This document shows, piece by piece, positions 35,293 to 45,653 of a stretch of 64,000 bases of DNA (within the stretch, counting starts at the first letter, position 1; each line of letters opens with the position of its first letter). The notes beneath the pieces are model-generated. The model was not told the DNA's origin. It worked only from the letters and a program-made list of their open reading frames with translations, and ran no database searches. The position numbers and the translations under genes were made by a program. This DNA comes from Parietaria judaica (taxonomy: Eukaryota; Streptophyta; Magnoliopsida; Rosales; Urticaceae): NCBI GenBank assembly GCA_954871525.1, contig OX940864.1, forward strand, positions 13,014,001 to 13,078,000, read 5' to 3'.

Positions 35293-36490
35293 ATGGCTTT
35301 CTTAGGTTTCCTTCCTACTGAGCTTACTTTGCGGGAAAAATGATTTGCTTTAGCTTCAATATGTCACTTTTGCAACAATCAAGTGGAGGATACCGACCAT
35401 ATTTTTGTCCATTGCAACTTCGCGGGATTTGTTTGGTGGGCTATCTCGGATATATTTCGAAAGCCAATTAATAGAGGAGGGTCGATTTCATTGTTGCTTT
35501 CAGATGTTGTTTCCGTGAATCTCAGTTCTCATATCTTCGCTCTCTTGAATACTGTTGTCATATCAACAGTTTGGCTCATTTGGCGTACTAGGAATGCTTG
35601 TGTTTTTTAGGATGTGATCCCCAACACTAGCAACTTTTTGACACAAGTTTAACGGTGTAGTAAAGAAGCAGATTTCTTTTAGCTATGAACCTCAAACGCT
35701 TCGGAGGATTAACAAATCTTGAAGTTTTTTGGTTTGGAAAATCATTCTGGGAAAGCTCCAAATATTGTTTCAGTTATATAGCACTCTTCTCTTATTGCTT
35801 GGCTAAAATGCAACACTGACGGTTCCTCATTTGGTATTCCGGGCGTAGCTGGTGCAAGATGTATTTTCAGGACCTATCGTGGATTTCCTCATGGTTTGTT
35901 TGCGGTCCACGTCGACTCCGCTTATGCTTTTGAAGCTAAATTGACAGCTGCTATGTTTTCCATTGAGAAAGCAAAGGAATTTCATTGGGAAAATATTTGG
36001 CTTGAGTCCGACTCTATTTATATGGTTAAACTTATTCAGAAGCAATCTCATTTGGTGCCTTGGAGGTTGCGGGCTCAATGGTCGAAATGGCTCAGTTATC
36101 TTGAGCTTATCAACTTTACAGTCACACATATTTACAGAGAGGGTAATCGAGCCGCTGACGCCCTTGCTAGATTCAGTGCTCAAACTTTAGACCATCATTG
36201 GTGGCCTTCGCACCCGGAGTTCCTTTCATCTTTCTTTAATGATTATATTTGTATGAAATAGAACTTTAGATTGTGTTAGTTTTATTCGCTTTTGGTTGTG
36301 CTTTGTTGGAGACAGATCTTAGGTTCTGTTAGTTCTCGTCTCTTTTTGTTTCTTTGTAAACTGTGATATTTTTCATTTATCTTATTAGGAGCCCCGTTTC
36401 TTACTTTGTGTTTTTGGGTGCCAACCTAGTTGGGATTCGAGATCACATTGCGAGATGTTGGGCCTCCATCTTTTACTAAAAAAATATTTA
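35293..36490 (+). pseudogene. LINE 3' remnant: zinc-binding and RNase H domains
   Basis: The 5' part encodes the reverse-transcriptase zinc-binding domain (LPTELTLREK, stop, then CHFCNNQVEDTDHIFVHC near 35362). It then degrades between about 35610 and 35800. The RNase H-like domain runs from WLKCNTDGSS near 35808 through 35896-36261, with a conserved Asp in LESDS and the final REGNRAADALAR motif. It ends in an A-rich tail about 36472-36500. It is 5'-truncated and carries stops and a frameshift, so it is dead. Confidence 0.82.
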
Positions 36491-36599
36491 AAAAAAAAAT
36501 CTTTACAAATTTTAAAATTTCATAATTTTAATTGTAAAGCTCTACTGATTTTTAAAAATTACCGTTGGAAAACATATGAAGGAGGAACCCAATGATAGG

Positions 36600-36850
36600 T
36601 GGGAAGGTATAATTTTGATGTACTTTTAAATAATGTACTTTTTAAAATTACATATATGTAAACAAAAATTACATATAGTAAGAAACTTACATTTATGTAA
36701 TTTAGTTACATATCTGTAACTAAAGTACAAATACATAATTTTATTTACTTATATGTAATTTTAGCTACACTTACATATATGTAAATACATTACTTTTATG
36801 TAATTTTAGTTACGTGCTATATGTAATTTTAGTTATGCAGGTGTACATTT
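36600..36850. repeat. Local repeats of ACATATATGTAATTTTAGTT type
   Basis: Ten or so imperfect copies of a palindromic ACATATATGTA motif with TAATTTTAGTTAC in between. Low complexity, non-coding. Confidence 0.65.
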
Positions 36851-36933
36851 TTTGTTTTTGTTTTACAGAGCACAGAGCTCGTCATCAAATATCACAAAAT
36901 GATTTAAATACTTTATTTGATTTAAAGCACTAC

Positions 36934-37533
36934 TAGGGGTGCAACCAGTCGGTTAACCTGTTTTTTTCCTCTTCACTATTTGGTATCATTAATCTGATTC
37001 TGGTTAGTCGTGTTTTAATAACCTTAACCTGTTTTTAAAAACCCATTATTCGGAAACTGGTTATCCCAATTTCCGGTTATCGAAATCTGATTAACCTGTT
37101 TAATAACCATAACCTGTTTTTTTTTTTTTTTAATATAGCATTCAACACATTTTATCGCAACAATAAAACATATCGGTCCAAAATAAATCGCAAATAAAAC
37201 AACCCAGTCCAAAAATAAACATACCGGTCCAAAACATAAATCCAAAAAGTACAACAATTATAAATAATCCAAGAAGTCGAAGAGACTTTGAGTGAAGAGA
37301 GAAGTAACCCTACTTAATTTAATTATAAAATAATAACATAAAAGTATTTATATAAAAACTGATTACAAAAATAACCTGTTTTGAAAAATAAATAACATGT
37401 AACCTTATCCTGTTTGAAACCGGATACGGTTCCTTAGCATGTTTTCAAAATAATTTGGGTACGGTTATTTTAAACCGGATAATTTTTTGTTACGGTTTTA
37501 AAATTCGGTTACCGATTATTCCGCACACCCGTA
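36934..37533. mobile_element. Probable hAT-type MITE, 600 bp
   Basis: The left end TAGGGGTGCAACC and the right end ..GCACACCCGTA are imperfect inverted repeats. The flanks AGCACTAC and GGTACTAT match at 5 of 8. The interior repeats CGGTTA/TAACC motifs (AACCTG, GGTTAT) seen in such elements. Non-coding. Confidence 0.6.
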
Positions 37534-38595
37534 GGTACTATTATAGAAAATAAATGGTTTTAAACCCAAATTCATAATTTGGTAAAGTTATTAATTTAAT
37601 TTATTTTTAATTTAATTTTTTTATATACATTATTTTAAAATACTTCAAAACTATATCATCCAACTTATCATTGGATTCCTCTCTTCACGGGCTTTCCAAC
37701 GGTAATTTTTATAAGTCAATCGGAATTTTAATATTAAAGTTATGATGTTTTGAAAATTTGTATAGGAAAATAAATTAAATTATATAAATAAATAAATAAA
37801 TAAAATAATAAAATGTGTATAAGAAAACGTTTTAAGTGTGAAGAGACTCGCTTCCCACTAGCTGGCCCACTTGCCCCATTGAGCCGACACCGTTCACATC
37901 CAGCCTTGTACGAGAGAGTCACGTTTGCGGCGCGCCGAGAACTCGAGCCACACGTCCAGCCGAAGACTCCACACGATAGACGATACGCACACGTCCCGTC
38001 CTCGTACGGGACACAAATCATTGTCTTTCACTCCCTCTGGCTGTAATTAATTGCGGCTAAAACACCTACCTTGATTGATTAATAAACGGGAATATAGAAA
38101 AAGTTTGTATTATGTATATTTTTGAATATAAGAGAAGGAAATATAAATGACATAAATATAATTATTAGATAAGTTGTTTGACGCCCTGTCCGCGCCCAGC
38201 TATCCGCGTATAAAAGCCCCTGTCTGACGCACGCTTGTTGCTTGTTCCCAGCTCCTCCAACTAACCGATGCCTCACGCATCGCATAGCGCTATCCCGTAT
38301 GCACTGCGTATCACTGTGCCGGCTCGGGTGTACATTGCGCTACACTCAAGCTGCACTATCCGTTGCCAAGGCTTGGCTAACGTTGCCCAGAGGATCCCCA
38401 CACCTTTAGGCCCTGCCCGTGGTCACAATAACAAGTTACTGTGCCACGAGTCAGGTCTCACACTAAGGTGGTAACAGTAGGTCTGTCCAGAACGATCGAG
38501 AGCTTGACGAGGGTCCAAAATAGGAAGATTGTACACTTGATATTCAATTGAGGGGGTTTTATAACTAATCAATAGTTAAAGATCTATAGTTAACT
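37534..38595. other. Spacer with unexplained GC-rich block
   Basis: About 37840-38490 is clearly less AT-rich than its surroundings. The open frames there (e.g. 37813-38046, 38268-38474) have no recognisable domain. It could be a decayed gene or retroelement piece. Confidence 0.4.
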
Positions 38596-38599
38596 TCCC

Positions 38600-40101
38600 G
38601 TGAGAGCCGCCTCTAATTTGTCAAACCGTGTCGCGGCTACGACAAATGGGTGCCCGGCTTCTTGGAGACCGAGTAGACCTTCCCGTAATTGGATTTTCGA
38701 GAATCTTAGTCGGCCTCCCAAGAGGAAAAGCGTCACGCTGCTGGTGGGAAAACCGAGAGAAACTCCCGAAGACCCGTCTCAAAACGAGGCTTCAGGCGCT
38801 CGGGTAACGCCAAGCTCGACATCAAGACAGGGCGGTTATAAAGTCTCTGAAGGTATTTGCAATACTCACCTTCTATCTCTTCAAAAGTGTTGAAGTTGAT
38901 GGCATCACTGACAATCATTTCCTCATTCACTTGTTTAAAAAACTCCGGAGTTGTGGCACATGCGAGCTTTCGGGCCTCGCCGGAGCTAATCCGAATCGCG
39001 GAAGACCGAGGGAAATCTGGCCGAGGACGGCGCTAAGAGGTCAATACAGCGGGCTGATTGCCGGTCGGCTAACTTTCGCTCCGGCGACAACAGATACGTA
39101 ATGGCCGCCGGGCTTACGGGACAGTACTGGACTATCGTGAAGTCTGGGTCGAGGGAGCGCGCCTTCGAGGGGATCTAGGCAGCTTAGTCGAAGACTACGT
39201 AGTCCGGCTTGAATGCAGAGAGGGCGCGATAGACAACGGAGGCAACCGAAAGACCGCCAGAAAGCAGGTCGTCCGGACGAAAGACAGGGACGTCGGGGTC
39301 GGGGTCGCCCGGATCAACAACGACTTCAATGGGGATGAGAGTTATAAGTTTCGGGTGTCTGTTGAGCCGGTGGAGCCTCTTTTAAATCTCGCTGGACCCA
39401 GAGAGGATGAACATCGAGATTGGGTGGCCACGCCCAGCCATGTTGTTTAATAGCTCCGTAAATGCCCTCGTGTACCCTGCCGTGGGCCAAGGGATCATTG
39501 CCTTGCGCCGGCGGCAGGGCCGGCCCGAGCTATGGGCGAGTTAGGTGGTCGCCCAAGGCCTCAGTTTAAAATAAGGCCCTTTTTATAATAGTATATTTAT
39601 ACGTATATTTAATTAAAGCCTTGATTGCAAAACGTTACTTAGTGCAATAGCAAATCGTCAAATGTTAAAGACTTGAAGCTTGCGTCAATTTTTTTTAGTT
39701 ATATAATAACCATTGCATAGCTCCTGCAATAACTTAGTAGAAAAAATGAGTTATACATGTTCATAAATTACTGCATACCTCCCGCAATACCGTACAACTA
39801 CTAGTGATTATAGAGTTAATTATGAAGATCCTATCTTACATATTACAACTAAAGAGTTGATAGATTATCTATCAACTCTTTAATTGTAAAATACAATTTG
39901 TTCCAGGATTTATTCGGTCTTCGTTATTGTATAACTTTGCAATATCGTATAGCTACTGCATACCGTATTGCAGGTCCCGATAAAAGCATCATATTAATTT
40001 TGCGCCCAAGGCCCTGAAAAAGATTGGGCCGGCCCTGGCCGGCGGAGCTCCAAGCCGAAGCGTTTTCTTTTCTTTGAAGTTGCTTTGTCTTGCTTCGTCA
40101 T
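38600..40101 (-). pseudogene. UDP-glycosyltransferase pseudogene, UGT79/91-like, split by a hAT element
   Basis: The minus strand reads UGT family segments in order: PWPTAGYTRAFTELF, HPISMFILSGSSEI, LHRLNRHPKLITLIPIEV, SVVYRALSAFKPDYVVFD, VSPAAITYLLSPERKLADRQ, SDAINFNTFEEIEGEYCKYL (near 38820-38900) and, last, LLGLQEAGHPFVVA. These are N-terminal acceptor-domain and linker motifs of plant UGTs that glycosylate flavonoids or sterols. Several in-frame stops (after SGSSEI and twice after VVFD) and frameshifts break it. The C-terminal UDP-sugar-binding PSPG box is not found, so the gene is truncated as well. A 523-bp hAT element (39515-40037) sits near its 5' end. The ATG at 40101 leads into a Lys-rich stretch unlike a UGT N-terminus, so the true start is uncertain. 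Confidence 0.82.
39515..40037. mobile_element. hAT-type element, 523 bp, exact 8-bp TSD
   Basis: CAGGGCCGGCCC at the left and GGGCCGGCCCTG at the right are perfect 12-bp TIRs. The TSD GCCGGCGG is exact (39507-39514 and 40038-40045). CGCCCAAGGCC motifs lie inside both ends. Non-coding. A larger, filled copy of the same family is at 42671-46141. Confidence 0.92.
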
Positions 40102-40164
40102 ATCTTGATCTTGATCCTGTGTTAGTTTATGTTTACTCGTTGTTCCCTATGATTCATGTATATA

Positions 40165-40806
40165 CAGTAGAACCTCTATAAATTAATATTGTTGGGACCG
40201 GCAAAAAAATTATCTTATTGGATTATTAATTAATATATAAATTAATAATTTGTATATTTATACATTAATGAAGAAAAAAATTATTAATAAGCTATAATTA
40301 TATAAACATCGTTACTAACAAAAAATTATTTTAATTTGTTATATCAAGAATATTAAAGTATCGATATTAAGAATATCAAGAGACACTATTATGATTTAAA
40401 AATATTTTAGTAGAGTACTAATGTCAGAGATATTAAAGAGTCCAATAATATTAAAGATGAAGTTCAAGAAGACATCGATTTCAAGAACAAACAAATTACT
40501 ATAAAATTATATTTTAAGAAGACTACATGATTAGTGATATGATTAGTGAGTAATGTTATCTTTTTATTTAATGTGATTTCATAGTTATTTATGTTATATT
40601 TTATTTATAGTGATTTTATAATTAATAATGTAATTTTATATATTGAATTATTAATTTATATATCACTTGGGACATATATACTTTCTAAAAAAAATTATTA
40701 TCGTATAAATTTATTTAGCTAGTTAAGCCCGAGTCGGGACCGGATAAAAATATTATTTAATCGCGACTATTAATTTATCGAGTATTAATTTATAAATGTT
40801 ATACAG
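40165..40806. mobile_element. AT-rich TIR element, about 640 bp
   Basis: The left end CAGTAGAACCTCTATAAATT and the reverse complement of the right end (ACTGTATAACATTTATAAAT) match imperfectly. TTGGGACCGG near 40193 pairs with CGAGTCGGGACCGG near 40730. No clean TSD, so the superfamily is not assigned. Non-coding. Confidence 0.55.
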
Positions 40807-40898
40807 TATATTACAACGCTATAGTATAGTATATGTAATCATTTTCAACACTTCCGTGCAAATTTATATGTTAAGTGTACCGTTGGTTGTAACAAATA

Positions 40899-41466
40899 GG
40901 GTTAATCTCGGCAAAAGTATCAATACTTTCAAATAGTGGACCAGTAGGTTTCAGTTCTTTTTGTTTGTCCGGACAAAGGTCCGATTCTTTGGTTTTGTAT
41001 CCCTATTTGTACCTCCGTCAAAATTTCCGTCCTCCCGTCATTCATGCCACGTCAAAGTTTTGGATTTGTATTCCAATTCTTTTTTTTTCTTTTCTTTTTT
41101 ACCCAGACTAAGTTCCAATTCTCTGATTTTGTCGCCTCATTTCACTTCCGTGAAAATTCTGAACCATGGATTATGTCGTTTTCAAAGTTGAATTAAAAAG
41201 CAATTTTGCTCCCGTTTAAGTACATATCCCAATATTGTCTTTGATCGTACAACTTTCTGATGGCTAATTTTCCCTGGAAATGAGGATAAAAATTTGTAAC
41301 AGTGGCATGAGTAACGGTGGAGGACAAAAAAAAAAGGTGGAGGACAAAAAATTTGACGGGTACCAATAGGGATACAAAACTAAAGAATTAGAACTTTGTC
41401 CGGGCAAAAAAAAAAAAAGAATTGGAACTTACTGGTCCATTTATTGAAAGTATTGGAGATTAACCC
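40899..41466. mobile_element. Mutator-like palindromic element, 568 bp, 9-bp TSD
   Basis: The left end is GGGTTAATCTCGGCAAAAGT, the right end is ..TTGGAGATTAACCC. The TSD TAACAAATA is exact (40890-40898 and 41467-41475). The arms are complementary (TTTGTCCGGACAAAGG / CTTTGTCCGGGCAAA). Non-coding. Confidence 0.9.
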
Positions 41467-41475
41467 TAACAAATA

Positions 41476-42345
41476 TTTTGAGATATTTGCGACAACAATC
41501 CTCACAAATTATGAAAAATTGAGATTTTTTTTTCTAGTGGCAAAAGTTTTCAACGATGTCAGACTTCTTGGCGAAAGTAATCAATTTTTTTTTGTTAACT
41601 CTCTACAGCGAAGTTTCATGTGGTGACGTATGATTTGTTCACATTTTTGCGCCTTTTGACCGCTAAATATCTATGACCTACAAGAGGTTCAAAAAGTTAA
41701 CAACGAACATTTTTTTCTCACGTAGTAGCCAAAACATGTTCTACAATTCAAAACTAAGGCAGTGTTGGCCAATTTATGGACACATGGTCAAAATTAAAAA
41801 AAAAATAAAAATAAAAATAAAAAACTTGATCTAAAGAAGCGAAAAATATAGACAAAAAATTAACGTATGTGTCACCTGAAACTTTACATACAAAGCTTTG
41901 AAAAGAATTAATTACTTTCTCGTGTTTTTTTTATACCAATGAGAATTGTTAGCCACTAAAATAAAAGGTTAGAAACATGTCTTCTTTTTTTTCCATAACA
42001 TATGAATATATTTATAGCGAATATTCTAATATTGTTTGCTTACACACATAGGCAAACGTACTTAATATTAACGACAAAGATTTCTTGTTACAGTTTCTTC
42101 ATAATAAAAAATGTCATTTACTTTGATGTCGTTCATCAAAAACTTTACCTGCCTTCTCTTATTAAGAAAATATTTCGTATATTCTCTGAAAAGAATCATC
42201 ATGTCGTTACGAGCAAGATTAGAAGAGCCGAAAGCTTAATTTTAACTTAAATTCATAATAAAATTTTATATCTATGAGCAATTTTTTCTACAAAATTAAT
42301 ATGAAGAAAAGACGACGGACTTAGTAGAGGTGTGCATGCGTCCGC
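41476..42345. other. Spacer with dispersed repeats
   Basis: About 41610-41760 (GAAGTTTCATGTGGTGACGT..) resembles the palindromic element at 63165-63520. About 42045-42155 is the reverse-complement relative of 11905-12020. No gene. Confidence 0.45.
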
Positions 42346-42750
42346 CTACGGAACCGGTGTTGGCCAAGTTGAGCACAATGGGTAGACAGTCAAGATGTCG
42401 AGACCCTTGATCATTGAAGGAAGCCGTTCAACATAGTGGCCCGTTCGACGCGGCATATCGTACCATAAAACCATGTGATTGTCAATCTCCAAGAAAATAA
42501 CATTGCCATCCTCCGGATGGAACGCCACTGGGTGAACAGGCCGGCGTTCAGCTCCCATCTCAAGAGCCGAATCATGAACCATCTACCAGTGACAAGAAGC
42601 GCCATCGTCGCGGCGATCGCTGCTCCATAACAATTCCCAAAATCTCAACACTATGTCGTCCGTAATGTAGGACTATGGGCCACTTGGGCAATGGCCCAAG
42701 GCCTCATATTTTTAGGGGCCCCCTTTCAAAGTTTCTCTCTATGTATATGT

Positions 42751-43809
42751 CAAGGTTTAAAATACCGCTTGCCGTTTTCGTTTCGCATTTTTCGTTTTAC
42801 GGATATATCGCTTGCCGATGGGTATGTCGATGGGCAAAAGGGAAAAAAAGGGCATGCCGCATACCGCATTTACCGCACTTTTCGCATGGACATACCGCAT
42901 TTACCGCACTTTTCGCATGGATATTTTGTAAAAAATATTTGAGTATTTAAGCACGATATTTATATAGGTTCAAAACTACATATTTAATAAATACAAGACA
43001 TAATTGTATACAACAAAACACATTTGTAACTTAAATATGTAGGTGAAATGTATAATATTAAGTCACTTTATTAGTTTAAGTGTATAATATTAAGTCAAAT
43101 TATTATGTGAAGTGAATATGTATGTTAATTAAGTGTGTAATATTAAGTGAATATGCATGTTAATTGTATAGGTATGTTAACAAATTTAATATTAGTTGAA
43201 GTGTATATTATTAAATGAATATGTATATTAAGTGTATATGTATGTTAGGTGAAGTTAATATGTATGTTAAGTGTATAATATTATTTGAAGTGTGTAATAT
43301 TAAGTTAAATTATTAGGTGAAGTGTATGTGTATGTATGTTAAGTGTGAATGTGTGATATTAGTTGAAAACAAAAAGTCCCACATTGATAGATGACAAGAG
43401 TTTGGTGATGTTTATATACCAAATATTAGGGACAAGGGCTTGGGCCCTTAGGGTCATAGGATTTTGTGGATGGGGGAGGACTCACACAAATGTTACACCA
43501 CCACACGCGCGCGCCGCCGCCGCCGCCGGCCGGGCGAGGTGGGGTGGGGTGCTCTTGTGTGAGTATAATTATTTTTGCCGAAAGTTTAATTGGTATTTTT
43601 GCCGAAATCTACCAAAAATGCGAAATTCGAGCACCATTTCGTCGTTTTGAAGGCAAAAAACGACAAGAGATTTTCTTTCCGAATGTCGTTTGGAATTTCG
43701 CGGCATTTGGTAAAACGACATCGAAACGGAAAGAATGTTGTGCCGATGTTCCACTGAAAACGAAAATCGACGCGAATTTCGTTCGATTTTCGCGACATTT
43801 CGCACCTTG
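42751..43809 (+). mobile_element. hAT-type element, 1059 bp, exact 8-bp TSD
   Basis: The ends CAAGGTTTAAAATACCGC and ..GCGACATTTCGCACCTTG are imperfect TIRs. The TSD GTATATGT is exact (42743-42750 and 43810-43817). The interior has repeated AAGTGTATAATATTAAGT-type units (43020-43340) and a GC-rich CGCCGCCGCC core (about 43506-43530). It is nested in 42671-46141. Non-coding. Confidence 0.88.
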
Positions 43810-43827
43810 GTATATGTATATAATATA

Positions 43828-44620
43828 GGGTTAATTGCGGCAATAATGCACAACTTTTGGTCAAGAGGGGTTTTAGGTCCCCAACCTTTCAAAGTGTGGG
43901 CAAAAATACACAACGTTTGTTGAATGTAAAATCCGTTGGTCCTTCCGTTAGGGATGTTAAATTCTGCTGATGTGGCATCGTTAAACTGCCAAATGGACTG
44001 CCAACTGTAATATTAATTACATAACTTAATTAATAAGAATAAATTAAATCATATTTTAATTATGATTCAAAAAACAAATTAATACTTTAAATTAAATAAA
44101 TAATTTTTACTCCCCCTAAAAATCTTACAAACTCTTCGTCAAACATGACTAAAATTTTGAAAATAACGGATTATTAAACACGACTAAATTTGCAAAGATT
44201 ACATAACGACGGTTTATTAGAAACGACTAAAATTTTGGGAAAACTACCTATTATTAAAAACAACTGTAATTTAAAAAATGACATAGTAAAGATGTGAATA
44301 ATATTGAAGCACGAGTTTAAAAATAGAAACTACGCGTTAAATAAGTATTGCTCGTTAATTTAAAGTTTTAATTTATTTTTGAATCATAATTAAAATATTT
44401 TAATTTATTCTTATTAATTAGGTTATGTAATTAATATTACAAGTTGGCAGTCCATTTGGCAGTTTAACGATGCCACATCAGCAGAATTTAACATCCCTAA
44501 CGGAAGGACCAACGGATTTTACATTCAACAAACGTTGTGTATTTTTGCCCACACTTTGAAAGGTTGGGGACCTAAAACCCCTCTTGACCAAAAGTTGTGC
44601 ATTATTGCCGCAATTAACCC
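43828..44620. mobile_element. Mutator-like palindromic element, 793 bp, 9-bp TSD
   Basis: The ends GGGTTAATTGCGGCAATAAT and complement are near perfect over about 150 bp. The TSD TATAATATA is exact (43819-43827 and 44621-44629). The same short peptide-like frame appears in both arms because they are inverted copies. Nested in 42671-46141, 10 bp from the previous element's TSD. Confidence 0.92.
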
Positions 44621-44679
44621 TATAATATATATTATATTATATTATTATATATTAATTATACTGTTGTCAGTTGCTCGAT

Positions 44680-45653
44680 TTTTTTTTTTTGAAACGAAAT
44701 TAGGACATTCATTAAAGAGTTGGGGGAAAATCCCGAATAACATGAGTAATAAGCCATGCGGGGCAATCAAGCGCCCAAAAATCCGAAACTAATCCGTTGA
44801 GTCGCGATTTGGCAATGCAATTCGCCGACTCATTACAATTTCGTGGGACCCACTGGCAAGCCCCGGAGAGCACACCCGTGGTGATGATATGGCCGATACT
44901 AGCCACGATCGGTCCTTGAAGGCTTTGAAGATGGCCTTCGCTAACAAGCTTGACCGCTCTAGTGCAATCAGACTCCACTTCCGCGATGATCCATCCCCTT
45001 TCTTGGACGAAGAGTAAGCCATGGTGAATGGCTTTGCATTCGGCCGTCAAAGCCGAGTCCACATCCTCGAAGAGCGCGGCCGTAACTCCCACGAAGTGAC
45101 CCCAATGGTCTCTCACAATACCACCGACCCCGGCACGGCCCGTCTTCGGGTCCCAAGCCGCGTCCACATTGAGTTTTATCCCACTGTGCTCCGCTCTAGC
45201 CCACCCGGTTCGTAGCACCTCGCGTGTTCTCGTGATCGGCTCCGAAAGCCGGTTGCAACTCTTAGAGCTTTCGAACCAAGTGGACACTTCATCGATCCAT
45301 ATTTTCGGGTCCTTAACGTAGTTTTCAAAAATCTTAAGATTCCGATCCGACCACGTCGCCCAAATAAGACCACAAAACAACTCCAAGAGAGTTGTCGACA
45401 ACCCCTCGAGGGCCCTAAGGCATAGTTCCCGGAACGGTATGTTCCCCGTTTTGTCCACCCACCTTTGAAGGGCCGATGCATTCCACACTTTTTGAGCCCT
45501 TTCACACCCCCACACCGCGTGAAGTGCATCTTCCGGTAAAGTACCGCAAAAACGACAAAAAAGGAGGCAATCAATACCTCGACCGCGGAACGCACCGCTC
45601 GTTGGAAGCGCCTCGAACCATGCCCGCCACACAATATGCTTAACTTTAGGGGG
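44680..45653 (-). mobile_element. 5'-truncated LINE with intact zinc-binding/RNase H frame
   Basis: An 11-bp TSD AGTTGCTCGAT flanks it exactly (44669-44679 and 45654-45664). On the minus strand it ends in a short poly-A (plus-strand T-run 44680-44690). One open frame (45632 down to 44712, 306 residues) carries the RT zinc-binding domain (CRFCGTLPEDALHAVWGC) and an RNase H-like domain: NVDAAW first Asp motif, AECKAI, ESDC, and WVPRNCNESANCIAK. The reverse transcriptase and endonuclease are missing, so it cannot move itself. Nested in 42671-46141. Confidence 0.9.

Noticed and set aside
43363..43913. Several overlapping frames in the hAT and Mutator-like elements
   Set aside because: They lie across non-coding transposon ends; the same peptide in both arms of 43828-44620 comes from the inverted repeat.
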